Of a stretch of DNA of 64,000 nucleotides, positions 1-8,224 are shown piece by piece (the stretch's first letter is position 1; every line of letters begins with the position of its first letter). The stretch is from contig CAJUFJ010000008.1 in the NCBI GenBank assembly GCA_910585815.1, forward strand, positions 1 to 64,000. Reading direction: 5' to 3'. This DNA comes from an uncultured Oscillospiraceae bacterium (GTDB lineage Bacteria > Bacillota > Clostridia > Oscillospirales > Oscillospiraceae). Both the position numbers and the translations under genes were made by a program. The notes under the pieces were generated by a model. The model was given only the letters and a program-made list of their open reading frames with translations, had not been told where the DNA came from and searched no databases.

Positions 1-21
1 TTTATCCTGCTATAATTTCGA

Positions 22-262
22 CCGGTGGGTTCAGCGGAAGATTACCCACCGGCTATGCACCGGCTGATTCAACAGTTTTGGTATCCTCGCCGGGTACGGC
101 GGTGATATACTTTCCCCGCAGGCAGAGGTTCCCTTCTTTTATCCCTGCGGCGTTCGTCCGCTTGTGCAGCATGGGACCTCTATCTTATGAGGGTTCATTG
201 TTGAGCCGGATGCGGGAGCGGCAGCTCTCCGCTCATCTCGAAGCAGGATATGACTCATAAGA
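22..262 (+). ncRNA. candidate IS110 bridge RNA region
   Basis: An extended -10 box (TGCTATAAT, TATAAT at 11-16) lies directly before a perfect 9-bp hairpin, 22-30 with 44-52, so a transcript would begin with this stem-loop, as known bridge RNAs do. Further helices are 81-84/107-110 with 88-92/97-101, and 116-122/144-150. A perfect 9-bp stem, 183-191 with 254-262, encloses an inner stem 216-221/229-234. Its 3' loop strand holds AGCAGGATA (242-250), which is the exact complement of left-end bases 3-11, as expected for a guide that pairs with the donor end. The target-binding loop was not assigned. The RNA itself is inferred. Confidence 0.55.
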
Positions 263-304
263 GTGCGAGGAATGTCTGCAAATTTTAGCAGGATGGTGTT
301 TGCT

Positions 305-1489
305 ATGTTTATCGTTGGAATCGACATCGCCAAGCGCAGTCACATGGTCCGCGTCATTGACTCAGAGGGGCGGACAGTGTATAAGCCTTTCTCCATCCGC
401 AACAGCTGCTCAGGCTGCAACGCACTGCTGGAGCGGCTGAGGAAACTCACAAACCGCAAGAGCGAATTTCTCTTCGCCATGGAATCAACGGCCCACTACT
501 GGCTGGCCCTCTACACCCGTCTGCGGAAAGAGGGATATCAGGTGGTGGTACTCAATCCCATCCAGACGGATGCCATGCGTGAGATGCTGATGGAAGAAAA
601 TAAGACGGACGAGATCGACACCCTGGTCATTGCGGAGACCATCCGCTTTGGCCGGTACAGGGCCAGCAGCGTACCGCAGGAGAAGCTGCTGGCGCTGCGG
701 GAGCTCTGCCGAAACCGTTTTTACCTCATTGATATGGGCAGCGATCTCAAACGGAAGATCACCGCTCTTTTGGATCAGGTATTCCCTGAGTTTGAAAGCC
801 AGTTCAGTACGATCTTCGGGAAAACTGCCCTTGCCGTTTTACGCCAGTATCCTACGCCGGAGAAACTGTCCAGGGCGCAGACCGGAAAGTTGACCGAGGT
901 GCTCCAGACCGCAAGCAACGGTCGTTTCGGGGAGTGGAAAGCCAGACAGCTCAAGGAGCTTGCCAGGGACAGTTTCGGTATCCCGGACTGCGAGGGCACT
1001 TACTCCGCGCTGCTCCTGCTGTACCTGGATCAGTTCCAGTCTCTTCAGGACGCGGCAGCCGTATTGGAGAAAAGAATTGCGGAACTGTTCTCCCAGTTTG
1101 ACTCCACCCTCACCTCCATCACCGGTATTGGCCCTGTGCTGGGCGCCGTCATCCTCAGCGAGATTCGGGACATCGCCTGCTTTGTCTCGGCGGATAAACT
1201 GGCAGCTTATGCGGGGCTGAATCCAAAAGTGAAACAGTCTGGAGACAAAAAATCCAGCGCCGTCCATATGTCCAAACGTGGTTCGCCATATCTGCGCCGG
1301 GCTATTTGGATGGCTGGCGCAATTGCAGTGCAGTACGATCCCATGTTCAAGGCTTATTACGAAAAGAAATCGGCGGAGGGGCTGCGCTACATGAATATCA
1401 TCGGCCATGTGTCCAAGAAGATGACGTCCGTCATTTTTGCGATCATGAGAGACAACAAACTCTACGAACCAGTTTTGCCTGCCGCTTAG
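305..1489 (+). CDS. IS110-family transposase (bridge-RNA-type DEDD recombinase)
   Basis: About 394 residues, a normal length for the family. The N-terminal DEDD (RuvC-like) domain begins with GIDIAKRSH, followed by the acidic positions in FAMESTAHYW and DEIDTLVIAE. The C-terminal Transposase_20 domain runs from about residue 270 and contains SITGIGPVLGAVILSEI, YAGLNPKVKQSG and SKRGSPYLRRAIW; the region that supplies the active-site serine in this family lies here. The ATG at 305 is chosen because the conserved N-terminus starts there; upstream in-frame GTG and ATG codons would only add non-conserved residues. The gene looks intact. It should act with the left-end RNA to cut and join DNA. Confidence 0.9.
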   Translation: MFIVGIDIAKRSHMVRVIDSEGRTVYKPFSIRNSCSGCNALLERLRKLTNRKSEFLFAMESTAHYWLALYTRLRKEGYQVVVLNPIQTDAMREMLMEENKTDEIDTLVIAETIRFGRYRASSVPQEKLLALRELCRNRFYLIDMGSDLKRKITALLDQVFPEFESQFSTIFGKTALAVLRQYPTPEKLSRAQTGKLTEVLQTASNGRFGEWKARQLKELARDSFGIPDCEGTYSALLLLYLDQFQSLQDAAAVLEKRIAELFSQFDSTLTSITGIGPVLGAVILSEIRDIACFVSADKLAAYAGLNPKVKQSGDKKSSAVHMSKRGSPYLRRAIWMAGAIAVQYDPMFKAYYEKKSAEGLRYMNIIGHVSKKMTSVIFAIMRDNKLYEPVLPAA

Positions 1490-1591
1490 CAGTCCACTTT
1501 CCATACCGATCTTCTGGTCCACTGTGGTGGGCCTGGTTTCCTGTACCCTCTTTCCTCTCTGGTCTATTCAACTCTTTCTGAATTTTTATTC

Positions 1592-1603
1592 TTGACAAAT
1601 CCT
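1592..1603 (+). promoter_or_regulatory. -35 box in the IS110 right end (half of a junction promoter)
   Basis: A consensus TTGACA (1592-1597) lies a few bases inside the right boundary and points out of the element. Joined to the left end in a circular form it would stand about 16-17 bp before TATAAT at 11-16. Promoter assembly across the end junction is known for IS110 elements; here it is inferred from spacing. Confidence 0.55.
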
Positions 1604-2003
1604 TAGCCGGCTGCACCGCGTAGCGCAGGGCGGTGAAGCCGTAGCGGTCCCGCTGGTTGATATTGCAGCCCAGCTCCACCAGCTTCTGGGCAAACTCGTT
1701 CTCAAACCGGAGCAGGTACTCCAGGGAGAAGTCCCGGCACCGGCGGAAAAAGGCCTTCATCAGCTCGTTGCGGCCCTCCTGGGCGTAGAGGCCGCCCTCC
1801 TGAGAATCCCAGGACTTCACCGTAGGTCGGACCCGTCCGATGGTCAGCTCCATCAGCGCCGTCCGGCCGTACTCCTCCACCCCGTTCAGGCCACCGCGGC
1901 TGTTGAGGAACTCCACCAGGGCGTCAAAGTCCACCTTCAGCAGAACCCTAAACAGCTCTATCCCGGAAAAATTGATCCCTTTTTTAATTGGCGATAAGCT
2001 CAT
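1602..2003 (-). pseudogene. ankyrin-repeat protein, 3' part lost to IS110 insertion
   Basis: The reading frame starts at an ATG behind AGGAGGAG and encodes about 134 host residues before running into IS110 sequence. The last host residues (KLVELGCNINQRDRYGFTAL) form a clear ankyrin helix-loop motif. The rest of the frame down to 1443 is element sequence read backwards. Ankyrin repeats mediate protein binding; the original partner is unknown. The gene follows walI on the same strand after a 54-base gap, where walJ is often found. It may still yield a truncated peptide. Confidence 0.75.
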
Positions 2004-2057
2004 AGCCGCTCCTCCTGTCTTTTGAACTGCGGGCGGACAGCATCCGCCCCCTGCCGG

Positions 2058-2873
2058 TCAGGACACCCGGGTCACCCCGCCGGTGACGGCGTCCAACTGG
2101 TAAGCGCCGGTGTCGGTGGTCACCCGCCACACCGGCGTGAGTACGATGGGGCCGGACAGAGAGGCGGCGGCCACATAGCCCGGCTCAATGGCGTCGATGC
2201 GGTTGCACACGTCACCCAGGGCGCTCACCCCGTTGACAAAGTTGATAAGGGCGGTGGCCACCGTAATGCTGCTCCGGGCCGGGTCCTCCTGGGGGCGGCC
2301 CACCAGCTGGCGGCCGGAGGTCATGGCGGTGAGCTGCCCGCCCCGGCACACCAGCGTCACCTGCTGGGTAAACAGCGGGGTGCCCTTCCAGCTCTGGCGG
2401 AAGGTGAGCTCCTCCCCCCGCTCGCTGAGGATGGTCCCCTGGAGCCCCATCTTCTCCATCAGGGCCAGACAGTCCGCCCCCCGGTCCGCCCCCAGGGGGA
2501 AGGCCCCCTCCTTCAGCTGGGCGGAAAAGGTGCCGTCGCTGTGGAACTGGACCGAGCCGCTGCCGTTATAGTAGCGGTACACCTCGCCCCCCCGGGACTC
2601 GGCGGTCACCGGGCTGCCCAGCAGGGCGGCGGCGGCCCGCTCCTCCCCCGCCAGGTCCCGCTCCACAATCTGGGGCTTCAGGTCCATGGACTGGGGGATA
2701 ATGCTCTCGTCCACCTCTACCCCCCGGCCCCGGAGGAACTGAATAGCGTCCTCCCGGGCCTGGCTGAGCAGGCGGCGGTCCTGGATGGTCTGTCCGCCCA
2801 CCAGCACCAGCAGAGCCAGGTTGGTCACGGCCAGGATGGCCAGGATGATGTTTTTGATCTTGCTCCACGGCAT
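2058..2873 (-). CDS. walI: WalI (YycI)-like regulator of the WalK kinase
   Basis: 271 residues. The N-terminus WSKIKNIILAILAVTNLALL is the typical YycI start: a short cytoplasmic lead, then one membrane helix (about residues 5-27), with the rest outside the cell. In Bacillus and relatives YycI and YycH are membrane proteins that bind WalK and tune its activity. The gene lies 3 bases after walH and is last in the wal cluster. Sequence similarity outside the N-terminus is low, as is usual for this family, so the call rests on topology, opening motif and position. Confidence 0.8.
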   Translation of the reverse strand: MPWSKIKNIILAILAVTNLALLVLVGGQTIQDRRLLSQAREDAIQFLRGRGVEVDESIIPQSMDLKPQIVERDLAGEERAAAALLGSPVTAESRGGEVYRYYNGSGSVQFHSDGTFSAQLKEGAFPLGADRGADCLALMEKMGLQGTILSERGEELTFRQSWKGTPLFTQQVTLVCRGGQLTAMTSGRQLVGRPQEDPARSSITVATALINFVNGVSALGDVCNRIDAIEPGYVAAASLSGPIVLTPVWRVTTDTGAYQLDAVTGGVTRVS

Positions 2874-2876
2874 AGC

Positions 2877-4226
2877 TCAGCCCTCCCCCCGGCGGTTGTC
2901 CCGGGCCGACCACCCGGCGGTCAGGGCGTCGCCGCTGTCGGTGTAGGTCAGCACCAGCTCCGAGCCTGCCAGCCCCCGGGCGGCCAGGGCGGCCGCCCCC
3001 TGCCGGGGGGGCAGCACCATGCAGGTGGAGCCGCTGCTGGTATAACTGCGCAGATACAGGGAGAACTGGACGATCTCTCCCCCCCTGACCAGAAAGCGGG
3101 CGGCGCGCCCCCCCTCCGTCACAACGGGGATGCCGTTCAGGCTGTAGCCGAAATCAATCTCCCAGCCCCCGTCCATGTCCTGCACCGACATCAGATAGAG
3201 CCGGGCCTCGCCGCACCGGCTGCCCATGGCGGACAGGGCCGTCCGGCGGCAGGTCTCCACGCTGTCATAGAGGGCGCCGGCCTCCCCCTGGCGCAGCACG
3301 GGGAACAGCCCATCCCCGGGCCGGCCCTCGTACTGGTATTGGGCCACCCCCTGGTCAGACAGGCGCACGCTGTCGTCTCCGCTGCGGGCCACCTGCTCGT
3401 CGGTGGAGTAGAAGCTGGTGGAGTTGAGGGAGAAGCCCAGGTCCTGAACCAGGGCCTGGAGGGTCTCCTGGCCGGCGCTCATGGGGTTGGCGGCGGTGTA
3501 GGCCGCCGGAGCGGGGGCCTCGGGGAACAGCAGTGTGTCCGGGTCCAGCTCCCGGTACAGCTCCGACTCAAAGGCGTAAAAGGCCCCGTTGTCGCTCAGG
3601 CCGGACAGGGCCTCGGCCAGAGAAAAGGGGTCGGCCACCTCAGACCGACAGCGGTAGTAGCCCCCCGACTTCTCGTCCCGGTAGTACAGGTCCACCCCGT
3701 CCTCCCACACGGCCAGCACCATGCGGCGGACGGTGGCGGTGAGCTTCACATCCCCGCCGGACAGCCAGCCCACCAGCACCGACATGGGCACCTGCCCCTG
3801 AAAGTCCATATAGACCCCCAGCCGGCCGGTGAGGGCCTGCTCCCACTGGCTGCGGCCCACGGGCTCCGGCTCCCCCGCACTGGACAGGGTCTCCATCAGG
3901 GGACCGGCCACCCGCTGAAACAGCGCCTGACAGGCTCCCTGGTCATACAGCAGGCCGCAGCGGACCCCCTCGGGGGCCGTCCCGCCTCCGGACATGCCGG
4001 TCTCCACAGGCAGGTTGGCCACCATCATCATGGGCAGCGCCCCCGACCCCTGAACGTCCCCCTGGACCTGGCCCGGGGCGGCCTGGCGGCCCTCCTCCCG
4101 GAGTAGGCCCCGCAGGGGGGCGGCCAGAGGGGTCTGGGCGGCCAGCCACAGGGCGGACAGGGTAAGCAGCAGGATAAGCCCGTTCTTGCCCCACTCGATT
4201 ACCCGGTTTTTTCGGTTATTTTCCAT
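2877..4226 (-). CDS. walH: WalH (YycH)-like regulator of the WalK kinase
   Basis: About 449 residues from the ATG at 4226 (MENNRKNRVIEWGKNGLILL). That start has GAGGG nine bases upstream and overlaps the end of walK by 11 bases; an in-frame start 15 bases earlier is less well placed. One membrane helix lies at about residues 14-32, and the rest is extracytoplasmic, as in YycH. It works with WalI in the membrane to adjust WalK signalling. The sequence is diverged, so assignment leans on order walR-walK-walH-walI and on topology. Confidence 0.8.
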   Translation of the reverse strand: MENNRKNRVIEWGKNGLILLLTLSALWLAAQTPLAAPLRGLLREEGRQAAPGQVQGDVQGSGALPMMMVANLPVETGMSGGGTAPEGVRCGLLYDQGACQALFQRVAGPLMETLSSAGEPEPVGRSQWEQALTGRLGVYMDFQGQVPMSVLVGWLSGGDVKLTATVRRMVLAVWEDGVDLYYRDEKSGGYYRCRSEVADPFSLAEALSGLSDNGAFYAFESELYRELDPDTLLFPEAPAPAAYTAANPMSAGQETLQALVQDLGFSLNSTSFYSTDEQVARSGDDSVRLSDQGVAQYQYEGRPGDGLFPVLRQGEAGALYDSVETCRRTALSAMGSRCGEARLYLMSVQDMDGGWEIDFGYSLNGIPVVTEGGRAARFLVRGGEIVQFSLYLRSYTSSGSTCMVLPPRQGAAALAARGLAGSELVLTYTDSGDALTAGWSARDNRRGEG

Positions 4227-5994
4227 CGCCCGGTCCCTCAATGTTCAGCTCCAGCCGGATGGCCAGGCCGGGGCTCTCCTTGTTCAGCAGGGTGATACGG
4301 CCCCGGTGGCGCTCCACAATCTCCTTGGCAATGGACAGCCCCAGGCCGGTGCCCCCCGACTGGCGGGACCGGGCCTTGTCCACCCGGTAGAACCGCTCGA
4401 AGATGCGGGGCCGGTCCTCCTCGGGGATGCCGATGCCGTCGTCGTCCACAATCATCCAGACCCGGTCCCGCTTCCGGCCGGCGTAGATGTCGATATGGCC
4501 CCCGTCGGGGGTGTATTTGATGGAGTTTGACACAATATTCATCATCACCTGGAGCACCCGCTCCCGGTCGGCCAGAATCTCGGGCAGGCCGGGCTCCAGC
4601 TCCAGGGTGAGGGTATGGCTGTGCTTCTGGGCCTCCATATATACGGCGTTGTAGATGTCCTTCACCGCCTCACCGAAGGGGAAACGGGACAGCTTCAGCT
4701 CTCCCCGCTCCGAGTCGAACCGGGACAGGGTGAGCAGGTCCTGAACGATATGGGTCATGCGGTCGCTCTCGTTGAGGATGACCCCCAGGAATTTCTTCTC
4801 CATATCGGAGGGCATCTCCCCGGCGTTGTCAATCAGGGTCTCGGCGTAGGACCGGATGTTGGTCAGCGGGGTGCGCAGCTCGTGGGAGACGTTGGCCACA
4901 AATTCCCGGCGCATCTCCTCGTTCTTCCGCTGCTCGGTGACGTCGTGGAGCACCACAAGGGCGCCCCCTCCCTCCCGGCCCCGGTCGAAGGGGGCCATGA
5001 GCAGCTGGAGGAAGCGGTCCCGCACCTGGCGTTCCTCCTCCAGGTGGTCGGGGGCGGCCAGCACCTGGTCCAGGGGGGCCGCGCCGCCGAACAGCTCCTC
5101 ATAGGTGGTCTCCCGGCCGATGGCCCGGCGGAGCAGCCGGTCGGCGGCGGGGTTGGAGTGGATCACCCGGCCCTCCCGGGAGAAGGCCACCACGCCGTCG
5201 GTCATGTGGAGAAACAGGGTGTCCAGCTTGTTGCGCTCGTTCTCCACCTGGCGCAGGGTGTCCTGGAGCTGGCCGGCCATGTCGTTGAAGGTGTCGGTCA
5301 GCACGCCGATCTCGTCCTGGGAGGGCACCTTAATCTTTTTGGAAAAATCCCGCTCGGCCACCCGCATGGCCCCCTCGGTGAGGCTCTGAATGGGGGTGAC
5401 CATGGTCTTGGACAGCAGGAAGGACAGCAGAATGGAGATCACCAGGCCGAAGATCAGCGCCTCGATGATGAGCACCAGCATCTGGTCGGTGAGGTCGTTG
5501 GCGGTGGTCTTGTTGTCCAGAATGTAGATTACATAGCCCGCCCCGCCCCGGTGGATGGGAACGGCCACGTCCATGTAATCCAGGGCCAGATTGCTGTCGT
5601 CCCCCACCTCGCCGGTCTCCAGGCCGGTGGTCAGGGCAAAGGTGAGATTTTCCGTGTACTCCAGCTGGGCCGTCTCCCCGTCGGGAGAGACCAGGGGCAC
5701 CCCGTTGCTGTCCAGAATGTACAGCTTCCGGTTGCGGTTGTCCACCCCCAGCTCACCGGCGAAGGCGTCCACCACTTCAAACAGCTGCTCCGCCCCGTTC
5801 TCCTCCTCGTCGGAGGGGGTGGTCAGGTCGTGGTGGAGCAGGGGGTCCTGAAAGACGTCGGCCATCTGGCTGTAGAAGTCCTCCAGATAGAAGGCGGTCA
5901 CCGAGTTGATAAGGAAGGCCCCCACCACCATCATCAGGGACAGAATCAGCAGAATCATAATCATGACCAGCTTCATGTGCAGGCTGCGCAGCAC
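4216..5994 (-). CDS. walK: WalK sensor histidine kinase of cell-wall homeostasis
   Basis: 592 residues. Two membrane helices (about 8-30 and 172-197) flank an extracytoplasmic sensor domain. A HAMP linker follows (198-250), then a PAS domain (about 260-355), the HisKA box FVANVSHELRTPL with phospho-acceptor His371, and an ATPase domain with N box NSIKYTPDGG, DDDGIGIP and GGTGLGLSIAKEI. It phosphorylates WalR to control autolysins and wall metabolism. The start is GTG at 5994, seven bases after GGAGGG. A 184-bp palindromic element separates it from walR, which is unusual because these genes are normally nearly contiguous. Confidence 0.92.
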   Translation of the reverse strand: MLRSLHMKLVMIMILLILSLMMVVGAFLINSVTAFYLEDFYSQMADVFQDPLLHHDLTTPSDEEENGAEQLFEVVDAFAGELGVDNRNRKLYILDSNGVPLVSPDGETAQLEYTENLTFALTTGLETGEVGDDSNLALDYMDVAVPIHRGGAGYVIYILDNKTTANDLTDQMLVLIIEALIFGLVISILLSFLLSKTMVTPIQSLTEGAMRVAERDFSKKIKVPSQDEIGVLTDTFNDMAGQLQDTLRQVENERNKLDTLFLHMTDGVVAFSREGRVIHSNPAADRLLRRAIGRETTYEELFGGAAPLDQVLAAPDHLEEERQVRDRFLQLLMAPFDRGREGGGALVVLHDVTEQRKNEEMRREFVANVSHELRTPLTNIRSYAETLIDNAGEMPSDMEKKFLGVILNESDRMTHIVQDLLTLSRFDSERGELKLSRFPFGEAVKDIYNAVYMEAQKHSHTLTLELEPGLPEILADRERVLQVMMNIVSNSIKYTPDGGHIDIYAGRKRDRVWMIVDDDGIGIPEEDRPRIFERFYRVDKARSRQSGGTGLGLSIAKEIVERHRGRITLLNKESPGLAIRLELNIEGPGDGK

Positions 5995-6029
5995 GGGGAC
6001 TCCCTCCTCTCACTTTTGTTTGTGCGCCA

Positions 6030-6213
6030 TAAGCCTCCTTTTGAAAGAAGGAGGTGCCCCAGTTCGCAAACTGGGGCGGAGGATTGTGTTCGGCGAAGCC
6101 GAACGTATGAAATAAACAAGGTTTTGCATACTTTGTTTACTTCGTATGTTTTGCTTCGCAAAACGCAATCCTCAGTCAGCCTTCGGCTGACAGCCCCTTT
6201 CAAAAGGGGCCTT
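6030..6213. repeat. cloverleaf-type palindromic element between walR and walK
   Basis: A 184-bp element with outer arms AAGCCTCCTTTT / AAAAGGGGCCTT. Inside are hairpins GCCCCAGTTCGCAAACTGGGGC, GTTCGGCGAAGCCGAAC and GTCAGCCTTCGGCTGAC, and the long stem GGATTG / CAATCC. It is about 85-90% identical by eye to the copy at 15838-16019. It has no open frame of its own. Because the wal genes are read together, it would be transcribed as structured RNA. Confidence 0.85.
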
Positions 6214-6235
6214 ACCGCCGCGGGCGGGGTGGGAA

Positions 6236-6946
6236 TCACTCCCCGAAGTAGTACCCCATGCCCCGCTTGGTCTTAATGAACACGGGGGCGGCGGGGTCGT
6301 CCTCCAGTTTCTCCCGCAGGCGGCGGACGGCCACGTCCACCGCCCGCACGTCGCCCACGTAGCCCTCGTAGTTCCACACGTGCTCCATCAGGGCCTCCCG
6401 GGAAAAAATCTTCCCCGGCCGGGCGGCCAGGAAGCGGATCAGGTCATACTCCCGTTGGGTCAGATCCAGGGGGGCGCCGTCCTTGAAGATGGTGGCCCGC
6501 TCCTCGTCCACCCGGACCCGCTCCTCCAGCGCGGCGCCGGCCGGCCGGTCCTCCTGGGGGGCGGGGAGGGGGGCGGACATGGCCACCCGGCGGATGTTGG
6601 CCTTCACCCGGGCCATCAGCTCCCGGTTTTTAAAGGGCTTGGTGATGTAATCATCCGCCCCCAGCTCCAGGCCGCGGACCTTGTCGTCCTCCTCCTCCCG
6701 GGCGGTGAGCATGACAATGGGCACCAGCGAGCCCGCCTGGCGGACCTTCTGGCACACCTCGAAGCCGCTCATGCCGGGCAGCATCAGGTCCAGCAGCACC
6801 AGGTCCGGGTTCTGCTCCAGGGCCAGCTGCAGGCCTGTGGGGCCGTCCAGGGCCTCAATGGTGTTGTACCCCTCCTTCGTCAGGTTGAAGGTGAGAATGT
6901 CCACAATGCTCTGCTCGTCCTCTACAATCAAAACGGTTTTTGCCAT
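6236..6946 (-). CDS. walR: WalR response regulator (OmpR family)
   Basis: 236 residues. The receiver domain (1-118) has acidic pocket EDE (9-11), phospho-acceptor Asp53 in LLDLMLPG, Thr81 and Lys103 (TKPF). The winged-helix DNA-binding domain ends with YVGDVRAVDVAVRRLREKLE and the family-typical TKRGMGYYF. It is the essential regulator of cell-wall turnover genes in Firmicutes, activated by WalK. It lies 13 bases after nudF and is probably co-transcribed with it. Confidence 0.93.
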   Translation of the reverse strand: MAKTVLIVEDEQSIVDILTFNLTKEGYNTIEALDGPTGLQLALEQNPDLVLLDLMLPGMSGFEVCQKVRQAGSLVPIVMLTAREEEDDKVRGLELGADDYITKPFKNRELMARVKANIRRVAMSAPLPAPQEDRPAGAALEERVRVDEERATIFKDGAPLDLTQREYDLIRFLAARPGKIFSREALMEHVWNYEGYVGDVRAVDVAVRRLREKLEDDPAAPVFIKTKRGMGYYFGE

Positions 6947-6959
6947 TGGTCGGCCTCCT

Positions 6960-7502
6960 TTACAGTCCCAGTAAAACCTTTACCTTCAATGTGGTGGACA
7001 CGGTCTTGCCGTCGGTGATGGTGCCGTCCATCACCTGCTCCACCAGCTGGCCGAAGGGCATGGTGACCACGTCCAGGAACTCATCCTCGTCCAGGTGCTG
7101 CCCCTTTCGGGTGAGGCCCCGGGCCAGATACATGTGCAGGGCCTCGTCACAGAAGCCGGGGGAGGCCAGGGTATGGCCCAGATAGGTCCACTCCGCGGCC
7201 TCCAGGCCTGTTTCCTCGCTCAGCTCCCGCTGGGCCCCAAGGAGGACATTCTCCTCCGCGCCGTGGTCCAGCTTGCCGGCGGGCAGCTCCAGCAGCAGCT
7301 GCTGGATGGGGTAGCGGTACTGCTTGACCAGATAGACGGTGTTGTCGTCGTCCAGGGCCAGCACCGCCACTCCGCCGGGGTGGTAGACCACCTCCCGGGA
7401 CGCCAGAGTGCCGTCAGGCAGCCGGGCCTGGTCCAGGGTCACCTTAATGATCTTCCCCTCGAAAATCGTCTGACTGCTTACCATTTTTTCCTTTAAATCC
7501 AT
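6960..7502 (-). CDS. nudF: NUDIX hydrolase, ADP-ribose pyrophosphatase type
   Basis: 180 residues. The NUDIX box is complete: G at LLLELPAGKLDHG, then RELSEETGLEA, with the REx2EE metal-binding core. Framing sequence (KVTLDQARLPDG, REVVYHPGGVAVLAL, QYRYPIQQLLLELPAG) matches YqkG/NudF enzymes, which split ADP-ribose to AMP and ribose 5-phosphate. The ATG at 7502 has AAGGAGGT six bases upstream. It is the first gene of the nudF-wal cluster; a -10-like TATACT lies at 7539-7544 on the minus strand. Confidence 0.85.
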   Translation of the reverse strand: MDLKEKMVSSQTIFEGKIIKVTLDQARLPDGTLASREVVYHPGGVAVLALDDDNTVYLVKQYRYPIQQLLLELPAGKLDHGAEENVLLGAQRELSEETGLEAAEWTYLGHTLASPGFCDEALHMYLARGLTRKGQHLDEDEFLDVVTMPFGQLVEQVMDGTITDGKTVSTTLKVKVLLGL

Positions 7503-7590
7503 AGTAGGACCTCCTTGTTCTGATGCTCAGTTGGAGTTAGTATACCACAAACAGGCAGTTGGGTAAAGATGTAAGGGGCAATTTGCAGGA

Positions 7591-7616
7591 AAAACCCGCC
7601 CCAGCGGGCGGGTTTT
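7591..7616 (-). terminator. rho-independent terminator after the 7.6-kb XRE gene
   Basis: Arms AAAACCCGCC (7591-7600) and GGCGGGTTTT (7607-7616) form a 10-bp stem with flanking T/A runs, so it could work in both directions. It sits at the 3' end of the XRE gene. Confidence 0.75.
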
Positions 7617-7843
7617 CAATCCCGAAATTCAAACAGCCGGTGCACCGGCACCTCCAGCACGTCCGCAATGCGGAAAATCACGTCCAGGGATACGCCGGTC
7701 CGGGCAATTTCAACATTACTGATGTGGGTACGGTCAGCATCTATCAATTCTGCGAGCTGTTCCTGTGTCAGTCCGCATTTTTTCCGATAATATGCAACAT
7801 TCAACCCCAGCAGCTTGTATTTTTCAACCTGTGTTGCGTCCAT
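7616..7843 (-). CDS. small XRE-family helix-turn-helix regulator
   Basis: 75 residues, essentially one HTH_3 domain: LGLNVAYYRKKCGLTQEQLAELI (first helices), then ADRTHISNVEIARTGVSLDVIFRIADVLEVPVHRLFEF. Proteins of this size usually repress themselves and a neighbour. It is divergent from the gene at 7958; the AT-rich gap between them (7844-7957) holds the promoters. Targets are not known. Confidence 0.8.
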   Translation of the reverse strand: MDATQVEKYKLLGLNVAYYRKKCGLTQEQLAELIDADRTHISNVEIARTGVSLDVIFRIADVLEVPVHRLFEFRD

Positions 7844-7912
7844 TCAATCACCATAAATAGTATATGATGATTTCTCAAAGTCTTGAATGATTCTATACTC
7901 ATAAAATTCTTA

Positions 7913-7940
7913 TTGACATTCTACATTTTATGTTTACAAT
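7913..7940 (+). promoter_or_regulatory. promoter of the small gene at 7958
   Basis: TTGACA (7913-7918), 16 bp, TACAAT (7935-7940), followed by GAGGTGAT and the ATG at 7958. The short distance predicts a very short leader. Confidence 0.75.
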
Positions 7941-7957
7941 ACTATTGAGGTGATATC

Positions 7958-8212
7958 ATGGACCAGTACACAGAAACCCTAACCCATATACTGCGAAACC
8001 ATCGGGCCAAAATTGAGGTGACCTTTCCCGGCCTGAATATCAGCGCCAGCGACATCGTTGAGGCCGGAGCCTTTCAGGCCCTGACACAGATTCAGAAAAT
8101 TCTCCGGGACGACTCCCTGAGCGATAAGGAGTGCTTTTACAAAATCGAGGCCATCGTCTACGAGCTGGAGCGCATCGGCTTTACATGCGGAGACCGGCAC
8201 GATTTCGGATAA
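7958..8212 (+). CDS. hypothetical small protein (84 aa)
   Basis: 84 residues with no motif I recognise. It is rich in helix-forming residues (FQALTQIQKILRDDSLSDKE) and has one Cys near the C-terminus. No membrane segment or signal peptide. GAGGTGAT lies six bases before the ATG and a near-consensus promoter is just upstream, so it is very likely real. It is divergent from an XRE regulator, which may control it. Confidence 0.7.
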   Translation: MDQYTETLTHILRNHRAKIEVTFPGLNISASDIVEAGAFQALTQIQKILRDDSLSDKECFYKIEAIVYELERIGFTCGDRHDFG

Positions 8213-8224
8213 AGCGCGGTGCGA

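Larger units (their letters stand above)
1..1603 (+). mobile_element. IS110-family insertion sequence, IS110 subgroup
   Basis: The element has a non-coding left end of about 300 bases, one transposase gene, and a right end of about 110 bases. The long left end and short right end fit the IS110 subgroup, in which the guide (bridge) RNA is made from the left end. There are no obvious terminal inverted repeats, as usual for this family. The right boundary is placed near 1598-1605, where the broken ankyrin reading frame on the minus strand changes into element sequence. The left tip is taken to be at or within a base or two of position 1. The exact core dinucleotide is inferred (CT at 1602-1603 is a candidate). 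Confidence 0.75.

Noticed and set aside
2022..4106. 694-codon plus-strand open frame opposite walH/walI
   Set aside because: It is a GC-driven antisense frame: Gly/His/Gln-rich, no domain, no ribosome site, and the minus-strand wal genes explain the region.
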